Positions 55,801 through 60,890 are shown, counted from the first letter of the stretch. The stretch is DNA of 64,000 nt from Crotophaga sulcirostris (GCA_013397455.1 VYZB01000727.1:62111-126110); one strand, 5' to 3'. Made by a program: numbers and translations. Notes: generated from the sequence alone by a model not told the origin.

Positions 55801-58800
55801 AGCCCCAGGTCCCTTGGCTGCTCCTCTTAAGACTTGTTCTCCAGCCCCTTCCCCACCTCCATCCCCTTCTCTGGATGTGCTCCAGCCCCTCAAGGTCTTT
55901 CTTGGAGTGAGCTGAAACAAGCTGAAAAGAGGAAATAACTCGGAATACAGGGTTTGTCCTGCATTTTGTGAGTGATTTCTTTAGGATTCCAAGGATAAGA
56001 AGCAAAGGCAGCTTCTGGTAGAGGCACAGCTCTTGTGCAGTGTGGCAGAGGTGATTAACCAACACAGTCCTTCGTGTCTTCTCCAGGCACGAGGAATTAA
56101 CCTGTCCTGTGTCCGGACTTGTGTGGTGGTTGCGGAGGAACGGCCACGGGTTTCTCTCACTCAATCCTTCTCCAAACTCTTCAAAGACATCGGCCTCTCG
56201 TCCCGTGCTGTCAGCACCACCTTTGGCTCCAGAGTCAACGTTGCCATCTGTTTGCAGGTAACACGAGCACCTTTGTGTGTGTGTCATCACTGACATCAGA
56301 TTCCAGATCTGGATCAGCAAACTTTCTCGTCGGCACGCGCTTCTGCGCTGTTAGCATGGGCCAACGTCTGCGTTGTACAGCACAGCTGGCACCAGATGTA
56401 AGCAGCTTCTCTTTGTTTCCAGCTGCCAGATGAGATCACTGCTGCTCAAAACAACTGAGATGTGACCTCAGAGAATGGCTTATTGCCCTGTACATAACGA
56501 GTTGCCCCAGGGCTGGTAGCTGAGAGTACTTGGGCTGTCTCCTTGCAGCTCCTCCCTCCCCAAAATCGCATCCCACACTGGTGTGACACTTGGTAGAGAG
56601 GTGACAGCAGCCCGTTTACATAAGTGTTTCCCTTAGAGCAACTGCAAAGGTGGGGAAATGGGAATATGAATTTTGCTGCCAGTAGGAAACCCCTGGGAAC
56701 ATTTATGCGCTCAGGCAGGAGTAATCCTGACTTCTGCAGCAATGTTAATTTGCTTTAAAAACTTCCACTCCTCAGGGAACATCTGGACCTGATCCCACCA
56801 CGGTGTACGTAGACCTGAAATCCTTGAGACATGACAGGTACAGTAAATTTACTTAAACTTAGTTAATACGTAAAATGTTGTGATGAGGAGCTGTAGCTCC
56901 TCTCAGTAGATTTCACAGAATCACAGCATCACAAGGTTGGAAAGGACCTCTGAGATCATCGAGTCCAACCTAGAACCCAACACCAACACCAACCCAGCAT
57001 CTAAACCCTGGCACTGAGTGCCTCAGCCAATCTCCTCTTAAACACCTCCAGGGTTGGCGACTCCACCACCTCCCTGGGCAGCGCATTCCCATGGCCAATC
57101 ACCCTTCCAGGGAAGAACTTTTCCCTAACATCAAGCCTAAACTTTCCCTGACGAAGCTTGAGTCCATGTCCTCTAGTTCTGTCCCCTGAGAGAAGAGCCC
57201 AACCCCTGCCTGACTCCAACCTCCTTTTAGGTTTCAGCTCTTTTCTTCCCTAACAATGTTTTCTTTCCCCTCAGAGTACGTCTGGTGGAAAGGGGAGCCC
57301 CACAGAGCCTGCTGCTTTCAGAATCTGGGAAGGTAACGTCCTGTTATTCCCTAGAGACGTGGCACACGGCGTCTGGTGACCACACTTTTCTTTTTCTCCC
57401 TCTTATGGTGTAGCTGAGTGGCTGGGACAGGCAGCCTCGTGGCACGGCTGAGAAGAGGTGATAGTTGGCTACAGTGCTCCTCTGGGAAGTTAGTGTGGTT
57501 TATAATGAAGTACTGTTGATTTTGGTGAAATAACTGGGAGAATTGGTTCTGTTTACATTCAGTGACCCATGTCAAAAGTCGAGTAAGTTTTTCCTTAACA
57601 AAAAGATGTTTCCCAGTAGTTTTTAACATAGAATTCTTCAAAATCAAGGTCTAGCAACATTTCCAGGCCTGGAGTGCCTTCCCTGTGCAGCTCATGAGTC
57701 ATGAAATCCACTCACACACTGCTGTACCTCAGTGTGCATGTCCTAGCCTGGTTTATACCTGTGTTTAATTCCTGTGGGTGAAATCCTGCCTTTCCAGAGG
57801 TGAAGGAACAGCTTTTGCCTGTGAGTTGTGCGTGAAGATAATTCACAGGTTACATATTCCTTCTTCTGATCCTTAGATTTTACCTGGAGTCAAAGTAGTC
57901 ATCGTTAATCCTGAAACAAAAGGGCCTCTTGGAGATTCTCACCTCGGGGAGGTAAGTGCAGATTTTGCTGTTTGGGTCACTTCTCTGGTTGTTTGCTTCT
58001 GGAGTGGTGTTCTCTGAATTATGTGTGGTCCTGGGTGACAGTTGGATACTTGCAGGCCTTTTTAAGCTGAGTTGTTGCTGGAGTGTTCAGTATTTGGATG
58101 TGTTATTTTACTGTCAAGTTTAAAGAAAAAGACAGCCTGCTAGAAAGGAAGGCTTATTCCACTCTAAATCCTGTATAACTGGCTTCCAAAGAATCTAATT
58201 TACATTTTGCTTTTCAGCTCTTGGCTACACACCAGCGTATCTGATCTGTGTTGATAGATTATTATCAATTTTTGGACTTCACATGTTATAAAAATGTGCA
58301 GTTTACTTGATTAATCTCAATCTGTTGAGATTCTACAGGATATTTGCAGGTTTGATTTTTTTTAATTTGAAAGATCTTAGATAAACTGGACGAAGCTTTT
58401 CTTTATCATCTGCTTCATCTCCATACGCAGCAGACCCTCTGGTTTGGTAGCATCTGGACTTGACTTCTCTTCCTCTTCCTGTACAGATCTGGGTGAACAG
58501 TCCCCACACAGCCAGTGGCTACTACACCATCTACGACAACGAAACCCTGCAAGCTGATCATTTCAACACCCGGCTGAGCTTTGGCGATGCCGCGCAGACG
58601 CTTTGGGCACGGACTGGGTACCTTGGGTTTGTTCGTCGGACGGAGCTCACGGCTGCCAGCGGAGGTACGGCCGGAACACGTCGTTATCTTTGAAATGAAG
58701 ATGAGTTTTCACAGTTTCACAGTACCACCAGGTTGGAAAGGACCTCTGAGATCATCAAGTCCAACCTATAGCCCAACACTAACACCAACCCATCATCTAA

Positions 58801-60291
58801 ACCATGGCACTGAGTGCCTCAGCCAATCTCCTCTTAAACACCTCCAGGGTTGGCGACTCCACCACCTCCCTGGGCAGCGCATTCCAATGGCCAATCACCC
58901 TTTCAGGGAAGAACTTTTTCCTAACATCAAGCCTAAACTTTCCCTGACCAAGCTTGAGTCCATGTCCTCTAGTTCTGTCACCTGAGAGAAGAGACCAACC
59001 CCTGCCTGACTCCAACCTCCTTTTAGGCAGTTGTAGAGAGCAATAAGGTCACCCCTGAGCCTCCTCTTCTCCAGGCTAAACAGCCCCAGCTCCCTCAGTT
59101 GCTCCTCGTAGGGCTTGTGCTCCAAACCCTTCACCATCTTCGTTGCTCTCCTCTGGACACACTCCAGTGTCTTCACATCTTTCCCAAACTGAGGGGCCCA
59201 GAACTGTACACAGTATTCAGGGTGAGGCCTGACCAGTTTTCTTTCATACTGTGCAGTGAATCTGCTTGTCTGGATACAAGAGAGACTTTGCTTTCTCCCA
59301 ATTCCATCTGACATTGTCTGCTTTCATAGTGTGCACCTCTCATGGCCCATCTCTCCTCCCCAGAACGTCACGATGCGCTGTACGTTGTCGGAGCACTGGA
59401 TGAAACGTTGGAGCTGAGGGGGCTGCGTTACCACCCGATCGACATCGAGACTTCTGTGTCTCGAACGCACAGAAGCATCGCTGAATGGTAAAACAGCTGT
59501 GAAAAATAAACTCACCTTGACCTAGCTGAGGTTTCTTGAGAGAAATCTAGAGATTTCTTGACTTTAAAAGGAATTTTGCCTGTATTTTAAATATGCTGAG
59601 GTGTAGCCACGTTGATGCAGGGTTTGATAGAAACAACACACAAGGCAAATTCGGATCCATTTTTGTGTTACCATCAGCAAGTCATGAACCTCATTTCCCA
59701 TCTGTAGGTCAGAATAACGCCGGGCTGACTGACTCAATGTTTTCTCACAAGCCTTATTCCAAAATAGCAATGATGGTTTCCTGCTTCGTGGTGTAAAAAA
59801 CCACTTACATTTGAGTCAGTGAAAGCAGCATTTAGTTTGACTGTCGCACCAGGTAGGACTGAGATGTGTTTGAACCCATCTCTGACACGTCAGGACGAGG
59901 TCTTCTTGGAGTTAGGTTGCTTGGAAATGCAGCCCAAAGCAGGTGGTCAACTCCATCCAAGGGTAAAGACGCGTGAACTTTGGATCTTCTTGTTTGTGCA
60001 AATAACTGGGTTTTCTGTTTTTTCTTTTTCACCTTTAGTGCTGTATTCACATGGACCAACCTGCTGGTGGTGGTGGTGGAGCTGTGCGGCTGCGAGCAGG
60101 AAGCCCTGGATTTAGTTCCTCTCGTTACAAACGTGGTCCTGGAAGAACATTACCTAATTGTGGGAGTGGTGGTGGTAGTGGATCCTGGAGTGATTCCTAT
60201 CAATTCCAGAGGAGAGAAACAGCGAATGCACCTCCGCGACAGTTTCCTGGCAGATCAGTTAGACCCCATCTATGTAGCCTATAACATGTAA
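25782..60291 (+). CDS. DIP2B: DIP2B, disco-interacting protein 2 homolog B (exons 2-38, 5' partial)
   Basis: Thirty-seven exons joined at GT-AG sites give one open frame of 4,634 nt ending in TAA; the summed length plus one missing first exon matches DIP2B (about 1,576 aa, 38 exons). Paralogue choice rests on B-type residues, e.g. the end of exon 8 ([18 protein letters not shown]), exon 16 ([19 protein letters not shown]) and exon 38 ([18 protein letters not shown]), where DIP2A/C differ. Visible organisation: remainder of the DMAP1-binding region (to about residue 130), Ser-rich linker (150-300), first adenylation (FAAL-like) domain (about 310-950), second (about 990-1570). DIP2 proteins are cytoplasmic multidomain proteins; family work links the FAAL-like domains to diacylglycerol/lipid homeostasis and DIP2B to neuronal axon and tubulin biology, and a CGG repeat in the human 5' UTR underlies FRA12A. 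No frameshift or premature stop seen, so the gene looks intact. Promoter and start codon are outside the window, so regulation cannot be read here. Confidence 0.95.
26431..26513. promoter_or_regulatory. Cluster of TAATTA/TAATTG motifs in intron 2
   Basis: TAATTA at 26431 and 26480 and TAATTG at 26508 within 83 bp, in a non-repeat stretch. A homeodomain-site cluster of this kind can mark an enhancer, but such short words are common in AT-rich DNA. Confidence 0.25.
28193..28500 (-). mobile_element. CR1 3' part (minus), intron 2
   Basis: aaatcatcacagaatcctgg, aaagcccatccagttccaac to ccagctttcctggagccc. A short internal loss follows tctctgggcccc. Confidence 0.92.
29153..29342 (+). mobile_element. 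CR1 3' end, intron 2
   Basis: gagagtggggaggccctggc to accattctgtgattctatg; sense to the gene. Confidence 0.93.
29862..30157 (-). mobile_element. CR1 tgatactg-type 3' part (minus), intron 2
   Basis: cacagtttcacagtttcac octamers, then aaggttggaaaggacctctg to ctgagagaagagacc. Confidence 0.93.
31331..31474 (+). CDS. DIP2B: DIP2B exon 3
   Basis: About residues 58-106. It carries a seven-Ser run encoded by TCA/TCC codons, then [17 protein letters not shown], which is typical of DIP2 proteins. Acceptor ttccag, donor gtaagg, phase 1 to 1. Intron 3 (747 bp) contains an antisense CR1 fragment. Confidence 0.97.
31842..31997 (-). mobile_element. CR1 tgatactg-type 3' end (minus), intron 3
   Basis: tcacagtatcacagtatcac, then ggaaaggatctctgacatca to agggttggcgattccaga; truncated. 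Confidence 0.93.
32222..32347 (+). CDS. DIP2B: DIP2B exon 4
   Basis: About residues 106-148: the [19 protein letters not shown] helix and MPTKRRSTF segment that close the DMAP1-binding region. Acceptor tttgcag, donor gttagg (weaker than the neighbours), phase 1 to 1. Intron 4 (2,118 bp) has a sense-oriented CR1 in its first third, then nothing recognised. Confidence 0.97.
32481..32909 (+). mobile_element. CR1 attctatg-type 3' part, intron 4
   Basis: ggagcacctctgctgtgagg through gttggggttgttcagcctgg and ccctggcccaggttgcccag to aacccattccaggattctc; sense to the gene. Confidence 0.94.
34466..34678 (+). CDS. DIP2B: DIP2B exon 5
   Basis: About residues 148-219: [20 protein letters not shown], then the Ser-rich low-complexity stretch and [15 protein letters not shown]. 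Part of the linker between the DMAP1-binding region and the first adenylation domain. Acceptor cacag, donor gtagga, phase 1 to 1. Intron 5 (1,491 bp) has a 21-nt T run at about 35438 and a short CR1 tail near 35920. Confidence 0.97.
35905..35957 (+). mobile_element. CR1 3' tail, intron 5
   Basis: agatccttgccaacccaacc, cattctgtgattctgtg. Very short. Confidence 0.6.
36170..36313 (+). CDS. DIP2B: DIP2B exon 6
   Basis: About residues 219-267. It begins [17 protein letters not shown] and ends [18 protein letters not shown]; this is the Ser/Thr-rich linker. Acceptor ctttag, donor gtacgg, phase 1 to 1. Intron 6 (806 bp) contains a 27-bp tandem duplication and nothing else recognised. Confidence 0.97.
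36431..36484 (+). repeat. 27-bp tandem duplication in intron 6
   Basis: Two adjacent 27-bp units starting gtttatggcattggcattaa; they differ at two positions near the end (tgcattc versus cacattc). Confidence 0.9.
37120..37239 (+). CDS. DIP2B: DIP2B exon 7
   Basis: About residues 267-307: [39 protein letters not shown]. This basic then acidic stretch precedes the first adenylation domain. Acceptor cctccag, donor gtaata, phase 1 to 1. Intron 7 is 582 bp; nothing recognised in it. Confidence 0.97.
37822..38019 (+). CDS. DIP2B: DIP2B exon 8
   Basis: About residues 307-373: [20 protein letters not shown], then the start of the first FAAL-like domain ([20 protein letters not shown]). The Pro-rich start and the B-type ending favour DIP2B over the paralogues. 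Acceptor cttcag, donor gtgagt, phase 1 to 1. Intron 8 is 244 bp. Confidence 0.97.
38264..38355 (+). CDS. DIP2B: DIP2B exon 9
   Basis: About residues 373-403: [18 protein letters not shown] and KPGDR. The last residues are the start of the PGDRV motif common in adenylate-forming enzymes, split at the exon 9/10 junction. Acceptor tctag, donor gtaatg, ends in phase 0. Intron 9 (505 bp): nothing recognised. Confidence 0.97.
38861..38971 (+). CDS. DIP2B: DIP2B exon 10
   Basis: Thirty-seven whole codons, about residues 404-440: [37 protein letters not shown], matching the A2-like region of adenylate-forming enzymes. Acceptor attgtag, donor gtaacg. Intron 10 (1,859 bp) holds one long antisense CR1. 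Confidence 0.97.
40170..40608 (-). mobile_element. CR1 attctatg-type 3' part (minus), intron 10
   Basis: catagaatcatagaattatg to gaggtgctccagccctctga; nearly the same extent as the 32481 copy, in reverse. Confidence 0.94.
40831..40954 (+). CDS. DIP2B: DIP2B exon 11
   Basis: About residues 441-482: [20 protein letters not shown], then [17 protein letters not shown]. First adenylation domain. Acceptor ttcccag, donor gtcaga, ends in phase 1. Intron 11 (527 bp): nothing recognised. Confidence 0.97.
41482..41591 (+). CDS. DIP2B: DIP2B exon 12
   Basis: About residues 482-518: [37 protein letters not shown]. It leads directly into the nucleotide-binding loop of the first domain. Acceptor ctctag, donor gtaagt, ends in phase 0. 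Intron 12 (711 bp): nothing recognised. Confidence 0.97.
42303..42405 (+). CDS. DIP2B: DIP2B exon 13
   Basis: About residues 519-553. It opens with [16 protein letters not shown], which sits where adenylate-forming enzymes have the Gly/Ser/Thr-rich A3 loop; the match is loose, as known for DIP2. Acceptor ctgtag, donor gtaggt, ends in phase 1. Intron 13 (973 bp) holds no repeat I recognise. Confidence 0.97.
43379..43443 (+). CDS. DIP2B: DIP2B exon 14
   Basis: Short exon, about residues 553-574: [20 protein letters not shown], with the LDF and GLWHG segments of FAAL-like proteins. Acceptor tcccag, donor gtgagt, ends in phase 0. Intron 14 is 260 bp. Confidence 0.96.
43704..43797 (+). CDS. DIP2B: DIP2B exon 15
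   Basis: About residues 575-606: [31 protein letters not shown]. First adenylation domain. Acceptor tttcag, donor gtaact, ends in phase 1. Intron 15 (630 bp) has a 70-bp CR1 tail. Confidence 0.97.
43966..44033 (+). mobile_element. CR1 3' tail, intron 15
   Basis: ggggggttggaactggatga, tctttaaggtcccttccaac to tctatgattctgtg. Confidence 0.88.
44428..44547 (+). CDS. DIP2B: DIP2B exon 16
   Basis: About residues 606-646: [20 protein letters not shown], then [16 protein letters not shown]. Acceptor tttgcag; the donor gtgagt follows the first base of a split Trp codon. The sequence supports the B paralogue. Intron 16 is 253 bp. Confidence 0.97.
44801..44915 (+). CDS. DIP2B: DIP2B exon 17
   Basis: About residues 646-684: [20 protein letters not shown], then [15 protein letters not shown]. 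The CATSPEAMT segment sits where FAALs carry the A5 motif (YG-x-AEAT type). Acceptor ttccag, donor gtgagg, ends in phase 2. Intron 17 (621 bp): nothing recognised. Confidence 0.97.
45537..45676 (+). CDS. DIP2B: DIP2B exon 18
   Basis: About residues 684-731: [40 protein letters not shown]. Acceptor tcaaag, donor gtaaaa, ends in phase 1. Intron 18 is 216 bp. Confidence 0.97.
45893..46029 (+). CDS. DIP2B: DIP2B exon 19
   Basis: About residues 731-776: [38 protein letters not shown]. The EIGEI(C)V piece corresponds to the conserved GEI strand of adenylate-forming enzymes. Acceptor cctag, donor gtatgt, phase 0 end. Intron 19 (413 bp) holds a 100-bp antisense CR1 tail. Confidence 0.97.
46168..46265 (-). 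mobile_element. CR1 tgatactg-type 3' end (minus), intron 19
   Basis: atcacagtatgacagtatta, caaggttggaaaggatctcc to catcatctaaaccat. Confidence 0.9.
46443..46523 (+). CDS. DIP2B: DIP2B exon 20
   Basis: Twenty-seven whole codons, about residues 777-803. [11 protein letters not shown] is the A7-like motif (consensus TGDLGF): the Asp that binds the ribose in active enzymes is Leu here. Acceptor attacag, donor gtacgt. Intron 20 (471 bp): nothing recognised. Confidence 0.97.
46995..47122 (+). CDS. DIP2B: DIP2B exon 21
   Basis: About residues 804-846. [20 protein letters not shown] is the A8-like hinge motif between the large and small subdomains. Acceptor tttcag, donor gtcagc, ends in phase 2. 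Intron 21 (696 bp): nothing recognised. Confidence 0.97.
47819..47933 (+). CDS. DIP2B: DIP2B exon 22
   Basis: About residues 846-884: [39 protein letters not shown]-terminal subdomain of the first adenylation module. Acceptor cctcag, donor gtaagg, phase 0 end. Intron 22 (907 bp): nothing recognised. Confidence 0.97.
48841..49042 (+). CDS. DIP2B: DIP2B exon 23
   Basis: About residues 885-952, the longest exon of the first module. It includes [18 protein letters not shown], the A10-like element near the end of the module, and a Cys-rich [14 protein letters not shown]. Acceptor ctccag, donor gtaaca, ends in phase 1. Intron 23 is 288 bp. Confidence 0.97.
49331..49440 (+). CDS. DIP2B: DIP2B exon 24
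   Basis: About residues 952-988: [20 protein letters not shown], then a charged DNDLVKK end. It links the two adenylation modules. Acceptor caacag, donor gtaaat, phase 0 end. Intron 24 is the shortest of the gene at 126 bp. Confidence 0.97.
49567..49647 (+). CDS. DIP2B: DIP2B exon 25
   Basis: Twenty-seven codons, about residues 989-1015: [27 protein letters not shown]. This is the start of the second adenylation module. Acceptor tttcag, donor gtacag. Intron 25 (527 bp): nothing recognised. Confidence 0.97.
50175..50298 (+). CDS. DIP2B: DIP2B exon 26
   Basis: About residues 1016-1057: [20 protein letters not shown], then [11 protein letters not shown], the second-module counterpart of PGDRVALVYPN in exons 9/10. 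Acceptor ttcaag, donor gtaagc, ends in phase 1. Intron 26 (1,218 bp) contains the minisatellite at 51061. Confidence 0.97.
51061..51298 (+). repeat. 17-bp minisatellite in intron 26
   Basis: Fourteen head-to-tail units of 17 bp (consensus aggagatgggtttctgt). Units 9-14 form a 51-bp higher-order pattern in which every third unit ends ttcctga. The first three units are more diverged. On the minus strand this makes a 17-aa-periodic open frame that I regard as a by-product. Confidence 0.95.
51517..51638 (+). CDS. DIP2B: DIP2B exon 27
   Basis: About residues 1057-1097: [40 protein letters not shown]. It matches the AFYGCL...PVPI segment of module 1, so the internal duplication is visible. Acceptor ttgcag, donor gtgagt, phase 0 end. 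Intron 27 (623 bp): nothing recognised. Confidence 0.97.
52262..52373 (+). CDS. DIP2B: DIP2B exon 28
   Basis: About residues 1098-1135: [37 protein letters not shown]. Acceptor ttttag, donor gtgtgg (not a strong consensus), ends in phase 1. Intron 28 (484 bp) holds an antisense CR1. Confidence 0.97.
52505..52705 (-). mobile_element. CR1 attctatg-type 3' end (minus), intron 28
   Basis: aatccaggaatggtttgggt to cctatgccagtgcctcccta. Confidence 0.93.
52858..52967 (+). CDS. DIP2B: DIP2B exon 29
   Basis: About residues 1135-1171, ending with [13 protein letters not shown], the A3-like loop of the second module; it is closer to the S-x-x-TG-x-x-x-GV pattern than the module-1 loop. Acceptor atacag, donor gtacag, phase 0 end. 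Intron 29 (1,013 bp) contains an antisense CR1. Confidence 0.97.
53454..53846 (-). mobile_element. CR1 tgatactg-type 3' part (minus), intron 29
   Basis: cacagtatcacaaggttgga to ccaaacccttccccatctt. Compared with the 58708 copy it lacks 33 bp after gagagcaataa. Confidence 0.93.
53981..54111 (+). CDS. DIP2B: DIP2B exon 30
   Basis: About residues 1172-1215: [39 protein letters not shown]. The LDPYCGLGF segment matches [12 protein letters not shown] of module 1. Acceptor ttgcag, donor gtacgg, ends in phase 2. Intron 30 (561 bp): nothing recognised. Confidence 0.97.
54673..54841 (+). CDS. DIP2B: DIP2B exon 31
   Basis: About residues 1215-1271: [40 protein letters not shown], then the [13 protein letters not shown] end. 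Acceptor ttcacag, donor gtaaga, phase 0 end. Intron 31 (1,245 bp) holds a long antisense CR1. Confidence 0.97.
55463..55904 (-). mobile_element. CR1 older type (minus), intron 31
   Basis: atcatagaattgtttggttg, gagtccagctgtacctgtcc to agcccctcaaggtctttctt. The minus strand still shows a long open frame with CR1 ORF2-end residues. Confidence 0.93.
56087..56257 (+). CDS. DIP2B: DIP2B exon 32
   Basis: Fifty-seven codons, about residues 1272-1328: [20 protein letters not shown], then [17 protein letters not shown], which occupies the A5 position of module 2 but lacks the Tyr-Gly-x-Thr/Ala-Glu core. Acceptor ctccag, donor gtaaca. Intron 32 (518 bp): nothing recognised. Confidence 0.97.
56776..56837 (+). 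CDS. DIP2B: DIP2B exon 33
   Basis: Short exon, about residues 1329-1349: [20 protein letters not shown]. Acceptor ctcag, donor gtacag, ends in phase 2 within an Arg codon. Intron 33 (437 bp) is nearly filled by an antisense CR1. Confidence 0.96.
56911..57230 (-). mobile_element. CR1 tgatactg-type 3' part (minus), intron 33
   Basis: tttcacagaatcacagcatc to gactccaacctccttttag. It ends only 44 bp before exon 34. Confidence 0.93.
57275..57332 (+). CDS. DIP2B: DIP2B exon 34
   Basis: Smallest coding exon here (58 bp), about residues 1349-1368: [19 protein letters not shown]. Acceptor cctcag after a strong T/C tract, donor gtaacg, phase 0 end. Its acceptor region begins about 45 bp after a CR1 copy. 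Intron 34 (544 bp): nothing recognised. Confidence 0.96.
57877..57951 (+). CDS. DIP2B: DIP2B exon 35
   Basis: Twenty-five codons, about residues 1369-1393: [25 protein letters not shown]. It matches the strand before the GEI motif in adenylate-forming enzymes, split at the 35/36 junction (E|IWV). Acceptor ccttag, donor gtaagt. Intron 35 (535 bp): nothing recognised. Confidence 0.97.
58487..58664 (+). CDS. DIP2B: DIP2B exon 36
   Basis: About residues 1394-1453: [20 protein letters not shown], then [26 protein letters not shown] is the A7-like motif of module 2, with Tyr in place of the usual Asp. Acceptor tacag, donor gtacgg, ends in phase 1. Intron 36 (699 bp) is mostly an antisense CR1. Confidence 0.97.
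58708..59234 (-). mobile_element. CR1 tgatactg-type, longest copy (minus), intron 36
   Basis: cacagtttcacagtaccacc to attcagggtgaggcctgacc. On the minus strand a 139-codon frame preserves the end of CR1 ORF2 (e.g. [27 protein letters not shown]), so this copy is fairly young. Confidence 0.95.
59364..59487 (+). CDS. DIP2B: DIP2B exon 37
   Basis: About residues 1453-1494: [34 protein letters not shown]. This is the A8-like hinge of module 2. Acceptor ccccag, donor gtaaaa, ends in phase 2 (TG of a Cys codon). If the donor is not used the frame reads Glu-Trp-stop. Intron 37 (551 bp) contains an AATAAA and one copy of a 47-bp repeat. Confidence 0.97.
59505..59510 (+). terminator. Intronic AATAAA in intron 37
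   Basis: Canonical hexamer 18 nt after the exon 37 donor. If used, the transcript would end right after exon 37 with an in-frame stop at the donor. No direct evidence of use. Confidence 0.3.
59549..59595 (+). repeat. 47-bp repeat, intron 37 copy
   Basis: Matches 60838-60884 at 45 of 47 positions by eye (two A/G differences). Core shared words are gatttcttgacttt and ttttaaatatg. No flanking similarity; not part of a CR1. Confidence 0.75.
60039..60291 (+). CDS. DIP2B: DIP2B exon 38, coding part of the last exon
   Basis: About residues 1494-1577 and the TAA stop. It contains two Val runs (LLVVVVEL and [10 protein letters not shown]) encoded mainly by GTG repeats, the A10-like [13 protein letters not shown] and the near-invariant DIP2 C-terminus DPIYVAYNM. 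Acceptor ctttag. [13 protein letters not shown] is the B-type version of this segment. Confidence 0.98.
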
Positions 60292-60601
60292 CGTGGATGG
60301 GGAAGGGATGGTTGGAAGCTTGGTGGGACCACTAAATGACAAAGGGTGGCTATAGAAACGAAGCTGGTGAAAATTACTAATACTTGACATAAAGTTTGAG
60401 ATTGCTGCCATATTCCCTTCATCTCCTCCTGTGGTGGTAAGATCCTGGTAACTACCGACGGACACAAGGCGATGTGGTAGGCAATGGAAAACACTTGTAA
60501 CAGTTTACTGAAATATTAGCTTTATAGAAAACACAGAGTTGGCAAATGTGTGAGCTATGAGATTCCTAAGGCCTTTACAGTAGTGTTACTTTTTCATCCG
60601 T

Positions 60602-60609
60602 TGTACATA
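60602..60609 (+). promoter_or_regulatory. Pumilio-type motif TGTACATA in 3' UTR
   Basis: Exact match to UGUANAUA upstream of the proximal poly(A) signal, so present in both possible 3' UTR forms. Binding is inferred from the motif only. Confidence 0.4.
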
Positions 60610-60671
60610 TTTGTATTTTTATCTAATACTGTTTTAGGATTCTATAAGGGGAGGGTTTATTTAGTTAAGAT

Positions 60672-60677
60672 AATAAA
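60672..60677 (+). terminator. Proximal poly(A) signal AATAAA
   Basis: Canonical hexamer about 380 nt after the stop codon; use would give a short 3' UTR lacking the MIR-like remnant, the second Pumilio motif and the 47-bp repeat. Usage is not shown by sequence alone. Confidence 0.45.
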
Positions 60678-60837
60678 CTATTAAGAAAAGGGTCATCAGA
60701 GTTCTGCAGTTCCCTGCTCTATAATGTGCTCTGCATCTCTACTGTAGCTTCTCATTCCATGGGATCACACAACCTGTTTAAAATCGTGCCATGACCAAAT
60801 CAATAACTTACGGAATCAGAGAGTTACTTATTCATAT

Positions 60838-60884
60838 AGAGATTTCTTGACTTTAAAAAGAATTTTGCCTATATTTTAAATATG
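60838..60884 (+). repeat. 47-bp repeat, 3' UTR copy
   Basis: Second copy, same orientation, 1.29 kb downstream of the intron 37 copy. See the intron 37 entry. Confidence 0.75.
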
Positions 60885-60890
60885 TAAATA
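60883..60890 (+). promoter_or_regulatory. Pumilio-type motif TGTAAATA in 3' UTR
   Basis: Exact match to UGUANAUA just after the 47-bp repeat copy, downstream of the proximal poly(A) signal, so only in the long 3' UTR form. Confidence 0.35.

Noticed and set aside
55499..56320. 273-codon open frame on -
   Set aside because: It runs through an antisense CR1 (ORF2-end residues) and the complement of exon 32; not a separate gene.
58895..59314. 139-codon open frame on - resembling a reverse transcriptase end
   Set aside because: This is the 5'-truncated CR1 copy in intron 36, annotated as a mobile element.
60051..60284. Gly-rich 77-codon frame overlapping exon 38
   Set aside because: Shifted reading of the GTG-rich DIP2B coding sequence.
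25782..60291. Assignment to DIP2A or DIP2C
   Set aside because: Exons 8, 16 and 38 carry B-type residues; for example [13 protein letters not shown] in place of the DGLEQDALDLVAL type of A and C.
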